A stretch of DNA of 64,000 bases from Clostridiales bacterium (GCA_017551625.1 JAFZLF010000009.1:62001-126000); one strand, 5' to 3'; shown: positions 28,051 through 37,084, counted from the first letter of the stretch. Made by a program: numbers and translations. Notes: generated by a model not told the origin, from the sequence alone.

Positions 28051-28897
28051 TGTATTCCGTATGCATATGTACCGGGTATCCCGTTCCCGTTCTACTTATA
28101 TTCTGGCGGGCCTGATGTTTGTTTTTCTTCTTCTGACGTTCGGACTGGCGTTTATCATCTTTGACGATCCTCTCGGTCTGAATGTGACACAGGCGTTTAT
28201 GACTGCAAATGGAAGTGCCGCTACGATCTCGCCGGCAGTTCTGCATCGTTTCTTTATCCAGTCCAATGACTCCGTGATCATCCTTCTGACGATCTTCGGC
28301 GTTCTTCTGACATACAGTGATTTTTCAAAAGGATTCGTAAAGAATACGTACAGTATGTTTGAACATAAATCCAAGCTCGTTCTGGCGAAGTGGGGCGCGC
28401 TGGTCGCCTGCGTCACGGTTACTTATGTGGCGCTGTCGCTGCTGGGACTGGGATTGGGAGCACTGCTCCGTTCTTTCGAGCCCGGCGAATGGGATGCGTA
28501 TCTCCGTTCTTTTGTCGTGGTATATATCTGTCTCGTATCGATGCTCACACTGGTCTTTATGATCACGTCGTTGTTTAAAAGCCCGGTCGGAGGCATGGTC
28601 ATCGGACTGATCATCGCGACAGGTATTTTCCAGACGTTGGAACAGCTGATCGATCTTCTGATCGCGAAGTTGTCCGGCGCCGATATGGAAGCGGCTCTGG
28701 AAGGAATGCTCGGTATGGGTTCTGGGGAGAAGATCTTTCGGATCTCCGACTACTGCCTGGATAATGTATACCTTTCTTATAGCGCAAGTATGGGAAATGC
28801 GGATACGATCCGTACCATCGTGGTCGCGCTGGTCTATATGGCGCTGGCTCTCGGACTTACGATGCTGCTGTCCGAGAAGAAGGATGTCCGCTGCTGA
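28043..28897 (+). CDS. ABC transporter permease 1
   Basis: 284 residues with six predicted membrane helices, starting MFNVFRMHMYRVSRSRSTY, like BcrB/LanE-type permeases. A large loop lies between helices 1 and 2. It overlaps its ATPase by 8 bases (ATG inside the final codons). The same overlap recurs in the second ABC pair, which supports tandem duplication. A terminator follows. Confidence 0.85.
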   Translation: MFNVFRMHMYRVSRSRSTYILAGLMFVFLLLTFGLAFIIFDDPLGLNVTQAFMTANGSAATISPAVLHRFFIQSNDSVIILLTIFGVLLTYSDFSKGFVKNTYSMFEHKSKLVLAKWGALVACVTVTYVALSLLGLGLGALLRSFEPGEWDAYLRSFVVVYICLVSMLTLVFMITSLFKSPVGGMVIGLIIATGIFQTLEQLIDLLIAKLSGADMEAALEGMLGMGSGEKIFRISDYCLDNVYLSYSASMGNADTIRTIVVALVYMALALGLTMLLSEKKDVRC

Positions 28898-28928
28898 GGA
28901 TCTATACATATATATTTCCGATCTCTAG

Positions 28929-28967
28929 AAGCGCTCTTGAAAATGCTCAAGGGCGCTTAACTTTTTC
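28929..28967 (+). terminator. Intrinsic terminator after ABC unit 1
   Basis: AAGCGCTCTTGA (28929-28940) pairs with TCAAGGGCGCTT (28947-28958), a 12-bp stem with one G-U pair and a 6-nt loop. AACTTTTTC follows. It separates ABC unit 1 from ABC unit 2. Confidence 0.85.
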
Positions 28968-29032
28968 TTAAACTTTTCTTTCCCATTATTAAACTTCTCC
29001 TTGGCGATTGATTAGGATTTGTTTTCTACAAT
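28957..29032 (+). promoter_or_regulatory. Direct repeats and -10 element upstream of ABC unit 2
   Basis: TTAACTTT at 28957, TTAAACTT at 28968 and TTAAACTT at 28989 are direct repeats whose starts are 11 and 21 bases apart (one and two helical turns). A -10 TACAAT lies at 29027-29032; the best -35 TTGGCG (29001-29006) has an overlong 20-base spacer, as seen at activator-dependent promoters. OmpR-family regulators bind such repeats, so the regulator at 26439 is the obvious candidate. Confidence 0.5.
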
Positions 29033-29061
29033 GAACCTGTAAAGACAAGGAGGAGACAAAC

Positions 29062-29973
29062 ATGGATTACATTTTGACAACCAATGAACTGACCAAAACG
29101 TATGGCAAGTACAAAGCGGCTAACGAAGTATCCATTCACGTACAGCGTGGAGGGATCTACGGCCTGATCGGAAGAAACGGCGCCGGTAAGACCACTCTGA
29201 TGAAGATGATCGGCGGCCTTTCCCGCCCGACATCCGGACACTTCGAGATCCACGGAAGAAACGGAGAGACGACAGAGCAGATGATGCCGAAGGTCGGTAT
29301 CCTGATCGAAGCACCCGGGCTCTATCCGAACATGACCGCGATGCAGAATCTGACCACCAAGGCGATCGCAGTAGGGATCCACGATAAGAAATACCTGCAG
29401 GGCCTCCTCGAAGAAGTCGGCCTCGCTGATACGGGAAAGAAGAAGGCCAAGCAGTTCTCTCTCGGTATGAAGCAGCGACTCGGGATCGCGATGGCTCTCG
29501 TAAACCAGCCGGAACTTCTGATCCTTGATGAGCCGATCAACGGCCTCGACCCGCAGGGTATCGCGGAGATGAGAGCGATCCTCCACCACCTGTGTAATGA
29601 CCGGGGTATCACGATTTTGATCTCCAGCCACATTCTCGACGAACTGTCCAAGGTCGCGACCCAGTACGGCATCATCCACGAGGGAAGACTCCTCGAAGAA
29701 GAAAGTAAAGAAGAGCTCTTCAGCAAGTGCTGCGAAAGACTCGAGCTCCGTACCAGTGATATCGGAAAGACGATGGAGATCCTGGGCCTCATGGGATTCT
29801 CCAAGATGGAAGTCAAGGACGATGCCATCAATATCTATGAGCGCCTGAATGAGAGCGGTGCGATCACGGTCGCGCTGGCCAAGGCAAACATCCAGACCAA
29901 TGAGATCGCCGTGAAGAGCGAAGCACTTGAAGACTACTACTTCCAGCTGACAGGAGGAAAAGAAAATGTTTAA
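29062..29973 (+). CDS. ABC transporter ATP-binding protein 2 (BcrA type)
   Basis: 303 residues, the same length as ABC 1 and clearly paralogous: GRNGAGKTTLMKM Walker A, FSLGMKQRLGIAMALVNQPE, ILDEPINGLDPQGIAEM, and the tail ALEDYYFQLTGG. AAGGAGGAGAC precedes the ATG by about 7 bases. It has its own promoter region with repeats and overlaps its permease by 8 bases. Confidence 0.93.
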   Translation: MDYILTTNELTKTYGKYKAANEVSIHVQRGGIYGLIGRNGAGKTTLMKMIGGLSRPTSGHFEIHGRNGETTEQMMPKVGILIEAPGLYPNMTAMQNLTTKAIAVGIHDKKYLQGLLEEVGLADTGKKKAKQFSLGMKQRLGIAMALVNQPELLILDEPINGLDPQGIAEMRAILHHLCNDRGITILISSHILDELSKVATQYGIIHEGRLLEEESKEELFSKCCERLELRTSDIGKTMEILGLMGFSKMEVKDDAINIYERLNESGAITVALAKANIQTNEIAVKSEALEDYYFQLTGGKENV

Positions 29974-30766
29974 TCTTATCAAAATGAATCTCTACCGCAT
30001 GACCCGCGCGGTATCGACATGGGTACTGGTGATCGTGATCGCCGCTTTCGGAATGCTGCAGTTCGGAACCCTTAAACTGATGATGGATGATCCTTTCAAT
30101 ATGTTCGACGGAGCCGGAACTTCGCTTATCGGTACGGAGACCATGACTGGTACGGATACAGTCTCCACATTCCTTCAGAATTCGAATATCCTGATTATCG
30201 TTTCTATCTTCATCGTCATCTTCGCAAATGCTGAGCAGAAGAGCGGTTTTGACAAGAATATCATCGGGATCACGAAGCACAGATGGAAGCACACACTGGC
30301 AAGATGGATCTCAGCTGTGATCGGCATGACCGCGCTTCTTATCATCGGATACTTCGTAATGTTTGCCCTCTGCGCGCTGTTCCTCAACAGCTTCACGATC
30401 GGAAGCGTGACAGCGATACTCAGATCTGCCGGCCTGATGTATATCGGAATGATCGCTTTCTCGGGACTCTTCTTCTTCTTCACGACTCTCTTCAAGAGCT
30501 CGGCCGGTGGCATCGTTGCTTCTCTGATCGTGTCTCTCGGTATCCTGAACCTGATCGAGATGCTTCTGGATCTGCTTACTAAGAAGTTTATCTCCAACCC
30601 GAGATTCGTCCCTTCGGATTTCTGCCTCGATAACGTGGTGATGAGCTTCAAGCATGCGAGTGCCGGCACCAAGACGATCCTCGGATTCGTAGCCCTGTGC
30701 CTGGTATATCTGGTCCTCACGATCGGCGGAAGCATGCTTCTGCAGCAGAGAAGAGACGTGAAATAA
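29966..30766 (+). CDS. ABC transporter permease 2
   Basis: 266 residues, six predicted membrane helices, starting MFNLIKMNLYRMTRAVSTW as in permease 1, so a diverged duplicate. It is rich in Ile and Phe in helices 2-5 and ends in a short basic tail. A terminator-like inverted repeat follows it. Confidence 0.85.
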   Translation: MFNLIKMNLYRMTRAVSTWVLVIVIAAFGMLQFGTLKLMMDDPFNMFDGAGTSLIGTETMTGTDTVSTFLQNSNILIIVSIFIVIFANAEQKSGFDKNIIGITKHRWKHTLARWISAVIGMTALLIIGYFVMFALCALFLNSFTIGSVTAILRSAGLMYIGMIAFSGLFFFFTTLFKSSAGGIVASLIVSLGILNLIEMLLDLLTKKFISNPRFVPSDFCLDNVVMSFKHASAGTKTILGFVALCLVYLVLTIGGSMLLQQRRDVK

Positions 30767-30808
30767 TAACATGCAGGATCTTACTCAAATAATACCCTCT
30801 TAACTTGG

Positions 30809-30852
30809 AAATAGGACACCCTTCCTTCTCGGGACCGTGTTCTATTTTCTTT
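30809..30852 (+). terminator. Intrinsic terminator after ABC unit 2
   Basis: AAATAGGACAC (30809-30819) pairs with GTGTTCTATTT (30837-30847), 11 bp with one G-U pair. The loop is 17 nt and the 3' side is T-rich (TTTTCTTTT). Confidence 0.65.
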
Positions 30853-30870
30853 TCCGGGAGGAGGGGAAAA

Positions 30871-30879
30871 TGATATAAT
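30871..30879 (+). promoter_or_regulatory. Extended -10 promoter of the ABC 3-kinase unit
   Basis: TGA-TATAAT with TATAAT at 30874-30879; no good -35. It lies 40 bases before the ABC 3 start. Confidence 0.6.
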
Positions 30880-30918
30880 GGGAAACGTCATCGGTAAGTC
30901 ATCGTAAGGAGTAATAAC

Positions 30919-31839
30919 GTGGAAGACTATATTCTGGAAACGGAGAATATCACGAAGAAGTACGGAGCTATCGTCGCAGTCGATCATGTCTCGATCCGCC
31001 TGAAGAGAGGCGAGATCTATGGCATTATCGGAAGAAACGGCGCCGGAAAGACGACGCTTCTTAAGATGCTCGCGGGGCTGGCCAGACCGACGGAGGGAAG
31101 TTTCCGGATATTCGGCGAGTCGGAGAAGAAAACGGCGAAACTGCGCGATCGTATCGGTGTGCTGATCGAAAGCCCCGGACTGATCCCGAACATGAGTGCG
31201 ATGGAGAACATGAGGATCCAGGCGCTGATGCTCGGCATGAATGACGATGCTTTTCTTAAGGAATTACTAAACGATGTCGGTCTCGGAGAGGTTGGGAAGA
31301 TGCCGGCCAAGCGGTTCTCCATGGGTATGAAACAACGACTCGGAATCGCGATTGCGCTGGCAGGGCATCCGGATCTTCTCCTTCTCGATGAACCGATCAA
31401 CGGACTCGACCCGCAGGGGATCGTGGAGATACGTGAACTGATCGAGAGGCTCAATAAAGAGAGGAATATCACGATCATGATCTCCTCGCATATCCTCGAG
31501 GAGCTCTCCAAGATCGCGACACGTTACGGGATCCTGCATCACGGGCAGCTGATCGATGAATTTACACATAAGGAGCTCCTGCGCCGGTGCAGCGAACGTA
31601 TCGAACTGCGTCCTTCCGATCCGACTCGTGCCGTTACGGTGATCGAGACGATGGGGATCAGGGACTATAAGGTCATCGATAACAACATCATCCAGATCTT
31701 CGAAAGACTCGATGACAGCGGGGAGATCGTGCTGGAACTGGCGAAGAACAATATCAAGACACTGAATATCGCCGTGAAGAATGAGGCGCTGGAGGACTAC
31801 TATCTGTCTTTGACCGGCGAAGGCGGAACGGTCAGATAA
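30919..31839 (+). CDS. ABC transporter ATP-binding protein 3 (BcrA type), no adjacent permease
   Basis: 306 residues, third paralogue: Walker A GRNGAGKTTLLKM, FSMGMKQRLGIAIALAGHPD, LLDEPINGLDPQGIVEI, tail ALEDYYLSLTGEGG. It starts at a GTG (30919) after AAGGAGTAAT. Unlike the other two it has no permease partner: the next gene, 22 bases on, is a histidine kinase. It could serve one of the two upstream permeases or act in signalling with the kinase. Confidence 0.92.
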   Translation: MEDYILETENITKKYGAIVAVDHVSIRLKRGEIYGIIGRNGAGKTTLLKMLAGLARPTEGSFRIFGESEKKTAKLRDRIGVLIESPGLIPNMSAMENMRIQALMLGMNDDAFLKELLNDVGLGEVGKMPAKRFSMGMKQRLGIAIALAGHPDLLLLDEPINGLDPQGIVEIRELIERLNKERNITIMISSHILEELSKIATRYGILHHGQLIDEFTHKELLRRCSERIELRPSDPTRAVTVIETMGIRDYKVIDNNIIQIFERLDDSGEIVLELAKNNIKTLNIAVKNEALEDYYLSLTGEGGTVR

Positions 31840-31861
31840 GGAACAGGAGGAAGAAAGGGAG

Positions 31862-32824
31862 ATGCTTTTCTGGGCTATCGGCGCAACCATATTGGCAGTG
31901 GGTCTTCTGATCGCGTTTATCCGGTACCGGCAGCAGATCCGGAAGAACTGCCGTCAGCTGGAAGTGATGAATAAGCATACATCGAACCAGCGGTTGACTT
32001 CCGAGGTCCCCTATAAAGAGGTCAATGAACTGGTGCTTCGTATCAATGAACTCTGCAACCGGTACCAGGAGGAAGGCATCCTCATGGAAAGGAATGAAAA
32101 TGCGCTGAAGGAGGCGGTCGCGAACCTGTCACATGATATCAGGACGCCGCTTACTTCGCTCGACGGGTATGTCCAGCTTCTGGTCATGTCGGATTCGCCG
32201 GAGGAGAAGGAGCACTACCTGCAGATCATCCAGAGTCGTATCGCCAGCCTCAAGGAACTTCTCGAAGAACTGTTTACCTATACGAAGATGCAGGATCAGA
32301 ACTATGAGCTTTCGATGGTCCCCATGGACGGGCGGCAGTGTATCTGCGAGACAGTCCTGGCGTTCTATGAGGATTTTGAGAAAAGAGGACTTTCTCCGGA
32401 AGTGAACTTCTGCGAAGAAGATCTCCCGATCATGGGCAACGAAGTCGCGCTGCGCCGGGTAGTCCAGAATCTGGTGAAAAATGCCCTCGAACACGGAAGA
32501 AACCGGCTCGGCCTGACGCTCGAAAAAGCCGATAACAGTCTGAAGTTTACCTGCTATAACGATAAAAAGCCGGAAGAGATCATCGATGTCGAGAAAATCT
32601 TCCAGCGCTTCTATAAAGGGGATAAGGCGAGAACGTCCAATTCTACCGGACTGGGTCTGGCGATAGCGAAGGGACTGGTCGACCGCATGAACGGATCGAT
32701 CGGAGCGACTGTCGAGGACCAGCTTTTCAAGGTCGAGGTGCAGATCCCGATCATCGACAAGCATGCTGCCGAGAAAACGGACGAACCCCGTGAAAAGCGT
32801 AAGAATATTTCGAAAGACCATTGA
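31862..32824 (+). CDS. Sensor histidine kinase with a single N-terminal membrane helix
   Basis: 320 residues. One membrane helix (about 3-21) and no room for an extracellular sensor; a coiled-coil linker, then the H-box NLSHDIRTPLTSLDG (His91), N-box NLVKNALEHG and G-box GLGLAIAKGLV. Kinases of this design usually sense through a partner such as an ABC transporter. It is the likely partner of the regulator at 26439. A long basic C-terminal tail (RKNISKDH) is present. The tRNA promoter overlaps its stop codon. Confidence 0.92.
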   Translation: MLFWAIGATILAVGLLIAFIRYRQQIRKNCRQLEVMNKHTSNQRLTSEVPYKEVNELVLRINELCNRYQEEGILMERNENALKEAVANLSHDIRTPLTSLDGYVQLLVMSDSPEEKEHYLQIIQSRIASLKELLEELFTYTKMQDQNYELSMVPMDGRQCICETVLAFYEDFEKRGLSPEVNFCEEDLPIMGNEVALRRVVQNLVKNALEHGRNRLGLTLEKADNSLKFTCYNDKKPEEIIDVEKIFQRFYKGDKARTSNSTGLGLAIAKGLVDRMNGSIGATVEDQLFKVEVQIPIIDKHAAEKTDEPREKRKNISKDH

Positions 32825-32849
32825 CAAGATGCATACTTGGGACTAAAAT
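32821..32849 (+). promoter_or_regulatory. Promoter of tRNA-Arg
   Basis: Consensus TTGACA (32821-32826), 17-base spacer, TAAAAT (32844-32849). The -35 overlaps the TGA of the kinase gene. Confidence 0.85.
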
Positions 32850-32881
32850 ACATCATGCTGTGCAAGCGGCGATACATATTT

Positions 32882-32958
32882 GCGCCCGTAGCTCAACTGG
32901 ATAGAGTGTCTGACTACGGATCAGAAGGTTGTGGATTCGATCTCTGCCGGGCGCGCCA
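32882..32958 (+). tRNA. tRNA-Arg (anticodon ACG)
   Basis: 77 nt with the acceptor GCGCCCG (32882-32888) paired to CGGGCGC (32948-32954), discriminator G and encoded CCA. The anticodon arm is TCTGA-CTACGGA-TCAGA, giving anticodon ACG, normally edited to ICG to read CGU, CGC and CGA. The T arm GTGGATTCGATCTC... is recognisable. A strong promoter and a terminator flank it, so it is a single-gene unit. Confidence 0.96.
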
Positions 32959-32961
32959 GAC

Positions 32962-32998
32962 AGACCGTCTCTGAAGAATTTTTGGAGACGGTCTTTTT
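32962..32998 (+). terminator. Intrinsic terminator of tRNA-Arg
   Basis: AGACCGTCTCT (32962-32972) pairs with GGAGACGGTCT (32984-32994) and is followed by TTTT. Confidence 0.93.
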
Positions 32999-33137
32999 CT
33001 GTCTGTGAGCGGAATTAGCATGATTGCATCTTTCTGGCGGATATACTAGACTAAAGGTTGTTTGAGAGGTTTTTTCTATCTTTTCAGATGAAAACAGAAA
33101 AGACGCAACATGCGGATAGAATCGGGAGGTATGAAGT

Positions 33138-34100
33138 ATGGGTATTTTTTCCAATTCACAGGAGGAGACAAAGGCGATTCTTCAAGAGAAGAAAAGGTCA
33201 TCTCTGGTCGTCGGAACGCGGATGTATACGTTGTTTTATATTCTCATTGCCGGCATCGTCATTGCGATTCTACATCTTATTTTGAAATATACTTTTCTAT
33301 CTGTGATCAATTTTGGAGTAAGTATAGCTTTTGGTGTGGTGACACTCACGATGCCGGACAATGAAAACCGCTTCCGGAAAGCCGGTATCTGCTATATACT
33401 TTCGATCGTGTTCAGTTTTATCGGAGACCTCGGCTTCCTGTCTTTGTTTATGAATATTCTCGCGGCCGTGGCCGGCATCGTGTATATATTCTCATTTGTC
33501 GATGCCGCATCCGATGTGCTTATCAGCGTGGATGATCAGCTCTCGGATTCATGGCAGCACTTGAGAGTTGCCTATTCGATCTTGTATATTTCCCTGGTCG
33601 CCGCTGTTCTGCTCGCATTGATGCGTCTGTTGCTCGACCTGGCACTACTGGTGATCGCGGGCGCGGCCATTGCTGCGGTGGTTTTCCAGATATGGATGAT
33701 GGTGACCCTGAAACGTTCGGGAGACTCTCTGTGTTCTTTTGCCAATCGGCCGATCCCGGAGGATCTCTCGAATAGCTACATTAGTAACGGCGTGGCGCTC
33801 AAGAGAAAACCGGATACGATTAAGGAAGGTTGGCAGTGTGTCTGCGGGAAGTACAATCCGATGTATTCCCATACCTGCTCCTGCGGGAAGACCAAGGCAG
33901 TTTCTGACAGAGAGAAGGCGGAGAAGAGAGCTGCGCTGAAGACGCGTACGTCTTCCGGGATAACCACTACTTCGGCCTCGTCCGACAGCAGAAAGAATGT
34001 CGAGCTTCTCAAGGAACTCAAGGGCCTCCTGGATCAGGGCGTCATTACTCAGGAAGAATTTGATGCAAAGAAAGCAGAACTCCTCCGTAACATCAAGTAG
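33138..34100 (+). CDS. Membrane protein with zinc-ribbon and C-terminal SHOCT domain
   Basis: 320 residues. Four or five membrane helices lie between about residues 28 and 190. A short Cys cluster CVCGKYNPMYSHTCSCGK (about 233-250) looks like a zinc ribbon. The final 32 residues (VELLKELKGLLDQGVITQEEFDAKK) are a SHOCT domain, an oligomerisation module often at the ends of membrane proteins. ATG 33138 follows GGGAGGT by 7 bases. Function unknown. It is followed by tig, which has its own promoter. Confidence 0.75.
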   Translation: MGIFSNSQEETKAILQEKKRSSLVVGTRMYTLFYILIAGIVIAILHLILKYTFLSVINFGVSIAFGVVTLTMPDNENRFRKAGICYILSIVFSFIGDLGFLSLFMNILAAVAGIVYIFSFVDAASDVLISVDDQLSDSWQHLRVAYSILYISLVAAVLLALMRLLLDLALLVIAGAAIAAVVFQIWMMVTLKRSGDSLCSFANRPIPEDLSNSYISNGVALKRKPDTIKEGWQCVCGKYNPMYSHTCSCGKTKAVSDREKAEKRAALKTRTSSGITTTSASSDSRKNVELLKELKGLLDQGVITQEEFDAKKAELLRNIK

Positions 34101-34119
34101 TCCGATAAAGAAAATAAGA

Positions 34120-34148
34120 TTGAAAAGCGGAAAACTCTGTGCTAAAAT
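34120..34148 (+). promoter_or_regulatory. Promoter of tig
   Basis: TTGAAA (34120-34125), 17-base spacer, TAAAAT (34143-34148) with an extended TGC just before the -10. Confidence 0.8.
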
Positions 34149-34195
34149 ATCTGTTCGTGTGACTAGATTTTCATTATATATGGAGGAATATAGAT

Positions 34196-35545
34196 ATGTC
34201 ATCTGTTGAGAAGAAGGAGAACAATATCGTTGTTATCTCACTTGAGGCGTCTCAGGAAGAATTTAAAGACGCGCTGATGAAGGCCTATAACAAGAACAAG
34301 AATCGTTTCCAGATCCCGGGTTTCCGTAAGGGTAAGGCTCCGTACAAGCTTGTGAAGCAGTATTACGGTGAGGGTGTCTTCTATGATGATGCTATCGATT
34401 ATGTTGTCAATCCGGCTTATCAGGCTGCCGTAAAGGAACATAACCTCGAGGTCGTCTCCCGTCCGGAGCTGGACATCCAGGAGATCGGCGAAGAGAAGGG
34501 CATGAAGTACACGGTAACGGTTACCGTAAAGCCGGAAGTCGAACTCGGCCAGTATGAGGGTGTCGAGGCGGAATACCGTTATGTCGCTCCTTCCGATGAG
34601 ACTGTCGAGGCTGAACTGAAGCGTCAGCAGGAGAGAAACGGCCGCATGGTTCCGGTTGAGGGTCGTGCAGTTGAAGATGGCGATACAGTAACGATCGATT
34701 ACGAAGGCTTTGTAGATGGCGTTGCTTTTGAAGGCGGCAAGGCAGAGGGTCACGATCTGAAGATCGGTTCCAATTCCTTTATCCCGGGCTTCGAAGAGCA
34801 GCTCATCGGCCACAACATCGATGAAGAGTTCCCGATCACAGTGACTTTCCCGGAGGATTATCACGCGGAGAACCTCAAGGGCAAGGAAGCTACATTCCAG
34901 ATCAAGATCCATGACATCAAGGTCAAGGAACTTCCTGAGATCGATGATGATTTCGTAAAAGACGTAAGTGAATTTGATACTCTCGAAGAGTATAAGGCAG
35001 ACATCATGAAGAAGCAGACCGAACAGGCAGAGAAGTCTGCTCAGGACCGTTTCGAAAACGAAGTCGTGAAGGTCGTTACCGAGAATGCGAAGGTCGATGT
35101 TCCGGATTGCATGGTCGATACAGAGATCGACAGCATGATCGATGAGCAGAGCTACCGTATGCGTTCCCAGGGCATCGAACTGGAGATGTATCTGAAGTAC
35201 ATGGGCCAGACTATGGAAGAGTATCGTGAAGGTCTGCGCACGATGGCTGCACAGCGCGTGAAGACCTCCCTGGTTCTCGAAGCGGTCGGCAAGGCCATGG
35301 GCATCGAGGCTACCGATGCTGATGTCGAGGAAGAAGCCGAGAAGGTTGCTGCTCAGTATGGCATGAAGAAGGAAGATTTCCTCGAAAGGATCAAGGATAA
35401 CGATAAGTTCATCCGTGACAGCATCGTCGGAAGAAAGACAGTTGACGCTCTGGCGGAGAAGGCCATCAAGACAGAACCGAAGGAAGAACCGAAGACTGAG
35501 GAAGCTCCGGCAGAAGAAGCTTCTGAGGAGAAGACTGAAGAGTAA
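34196..35545 (+). CDS. tig: Trigger factor (ribosome-bound chaperone, peptidyl-prolyl isomerase)
   Basis: 449 residues. The N-terminal ribosome-binding domain contains the signature IPGFRKGKAPYKL (about 40-52). The central FKBP domain (about 150-245) has DGDTVTIDYEGFVDG and IPGFEEQLIGH. A long helical C-terminal cradle ends in a Glu/Ala/Lys-rich tail. TGGAGGAAT precedes the ATG. It is followed by a terminator, then clpX with its own promoter; clpP is not between them. Confidence 0.97.
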   Translation: MSSVEKKENNIVVISLEASQEEFKDALMKAYNKNKNRFQIPGFRKGKAPYKLVKQYYGEGVFYDDAIDYVVNPAYQAAVKEHNLEVVSRPELDIQEIGEEKGMKYTVTVTVKPEVELGQYEGVEAEYRYVAPSDETVEAELKRQQERNGRMVPVEGRAVEDGDTVTIDYEGFVDGVAFEGGKAEGHDLKIGSNSFIPGFEEQLIGHNIDEEFPITVTFPEDYHAENLKGKEATFQIKIHDIKVKELPEIDDDFVKDVSEFDTLEEYKADIMKKQTEQAEKSAQDRFENEVVKVVTENAKVDVPDCMVDTEIDSMIDEQSYRMRSQGIELEMYLKYMGQTMEEYREGLRTMAAQRVKTSLVLEAVGKAMGIEATDADVEEEAEKVAAQYGMKKEDFLERIKDNDKFIRDSIVGRKTVDALAEKAIKTEPKEEPKTEEAPAEEASEEKTEE

Positions 35546-35573
35546 TTCTTACATATCGAATCGTTTATTCGTT

Positions 35574-35612
35574 GCCTCGTTTGCAGTTTTGCAGACGAGG
35601 CGCTTTCTTTTT
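35574..35612 (+). terminator. Intrinsic terminator of tig
   Basis: GCCTCGT (35574-35580) pairs with ACGAGGC (35595-35601), extended by an inner TGC/GCA pair. GCTTTCTTTTTC follows. Confidence 0.85.
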
Positions 35613-35666
35613 CGTTTATAAAAACTGAAAAGAGATGGTAACATAAAAATATCCTTCTTCGATTGA

Positions 35667-35697
35667 TTGTACGGGTGAGTTCGGGTAACATTATATA
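35667..35697 (+). promoter_or_regulatory. Promoter of clpX
   Basis: TTGTAC (35667-35672) and TTATAT/TATATA (35691-35697) with a spacer of 18-19 bases. Confidence 0.5.
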
Positions 35698-35709
35698 AGA
35701 ATACTTATG

Positions 35710-35743
35710 CAGCGGCTGCTCGTTTCGAGCATACATGCCGCTG
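35710..35743 (+). promoter_or_regulatory. Hairpin in the clpX leader
   Basis: CAGCGGC-TGCTCG (35710-35722) pairs with CGAGCA (35726-35731) and GCCGCTG (35737-35743), 13 bp with a 5-nt bulge and a 3-nt loop. It ends 7 bases before the AGGAG ribosome site. There is no T-run, so it is not a terminator; it could affect mRNA stability or translation. Confidence 0.5.
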
Positions 35744-35760
35744 TTATGTGAGGAGTTTGT

Positions 35761-37071
35761 ATGGGTAAAGACGATAGGCTGGATTTTGACGGCATCATCC
35801 ACTGTTCTTTCTGTGGAAAGGGCGAGAACGAGGTTTCCCGCATGTTGGCGGGCCCGCCGGGCATCTATATCTGCAACGAGTGTGTCATGATCTGTGAGTC
35901 GATCCTCTCGGAGGACGAAGTCGGATTTAAGCCGGGAAGATCCGGAAAATCATCGCAGAAGGATCATCTGCCGACGCCGGCCGAGCTGAAGGCGGCGCTC
36001 GATGAGTATGTCATCGGACAGGAACAGGCGAAGAAGGCCCTTGCCGTAGCGGTTTATAACCACTATAAGCGTGTCTTCTCGAAGTTCAGTTCTTCGGACG
36101 ATATTGAACTGACGAAGAGTAATATCCTTCTGATCGGACCGACCGGATGTGGAAAAACCTTACTGGCCCAGACGCTGGCGCGCGCGCTGAATGTTCCTTT
36201 TGCGATCGCGGATGCGACGACCCTGACTGAGGCCGGATATGTCGGTGAGGACGTGGAGAATATCCTCCTTAAGCTCCTGCAGGCGGCGGACTATAATGTC
36301 GAGGCGGCCCAGAAGGGTATCGTGTATATCGATGAGATCGATAAGATCACGAAGAAATCCGAGAATCCGTCGATCACCCGTGATGTAAGCGGTGAAGGCG
36401 TGCAGCAGGCGCTTCTGAAGATCCTCGAGAGTACTGTGGCCAACGTTCCTCCGCAAGGCGGAAGAAAGCACCCGCATCAGGAGTTCATCCAGATCGATAC
36501 GACGAATATCCTCTTTATCTGCGGCGGAGCCTTTGACGGGCTCGAGAAGATCATCGAGCAGAGGATCGGCAAAAAGAATTTCGGTTTTGGCGCCGAGATC
36601 GTCTCGCAACAGGAGAAACAGGCCGGCGACTGGCTCTGTGAACTGGTGCCGCAGGACCTCATGAAGTATGGTCTGATCCCGGAGTTTATCGGCCGTGTGC
36701 CGATCAATGTGACCCTCGACGGTCTGGATGAGGAAGCGCTGGTCCGGATACTCCGCGAGCCGAAGAATGCACTTCTTAAACAGTACTGGAAGATGCTCAA
36801 GATGGACGGTGTCGAACTGGAGTTCGACGATGATGCGGTCGAAGCGATCGCTAAGAAAGCCATCGAGAGAAAGACAGGCGCGAGAGGTCTTCGTGCGATC
36901 CTCGAGGATCTGATGATGGACATCATGTACGAAGTGCCATCTGCGCAGGATGCCGTTAAGTGTATCGTGCATAAGGAATGTGTGACCGAGGGAGCGCGCC
37001 CCGAGCTGATCAAGGGGTCAAAGCCGAAGAAACAGAGAAGCAGCCGGGAGAAAGAAGAAAAGGGCGCTTGA
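35761..37071 (+). CDS. clpX: ClpX ATPase subunit of the Clp protease
   Basis: 436 residues. N-terminal zinc domain CSFCGK...CNEC (Cys19/22, Cys41/44 region). AAA+ module with Walker A GPTGCGKT (about 125-132), pore loop GYVGEDVEN and Walker [11 protein letters not shown]. The ClpP-docking loop usually reading IGF is FGF here (KKNFGFGAE), close enough to be functional. It unfolds substrates for ClpP. TGAGGAG precedes the ATG. Confidence 0.97.
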   Translation: MGKDDRLDFDGIIHCSFCGKGENEVSRMLAGPPGIYICNECVMICESILSEDEVGFKPGRSGKSSQKDHLPTPAELKAALDEYVIGQEQAKKALAVAVYNHYKRVFSKFSSSDDIELTKSNILLIGPTGCGKTLLAQTLARALNVPFAIADATTLTEAGYVGEDVENILLKLLQAADYNVEAAQKGIVYIDEIDKITKKSENPSITRDVSGEGVQQALLKILESTVANVPPQGGRKHPHQEFIQIDTTNILFICGGAFDGLEKIIEQRIGKKNFGFGAEIVSQQEKQAGDWLCELVPQDLMKYGLIPEFIGRVPINVTLDGLDEEALVRILREPKNALLKQYWKMLKMDGVELEFDDDAVEAIAKKAIERKTGARGLRAILEDLMMDIMYEVPSAQDAVKCIVHKECVTEGARPELIKGSKPKKQRSSREKEEKGA

Positions 37072-37084
37072 TTGAGGAAAGCTT

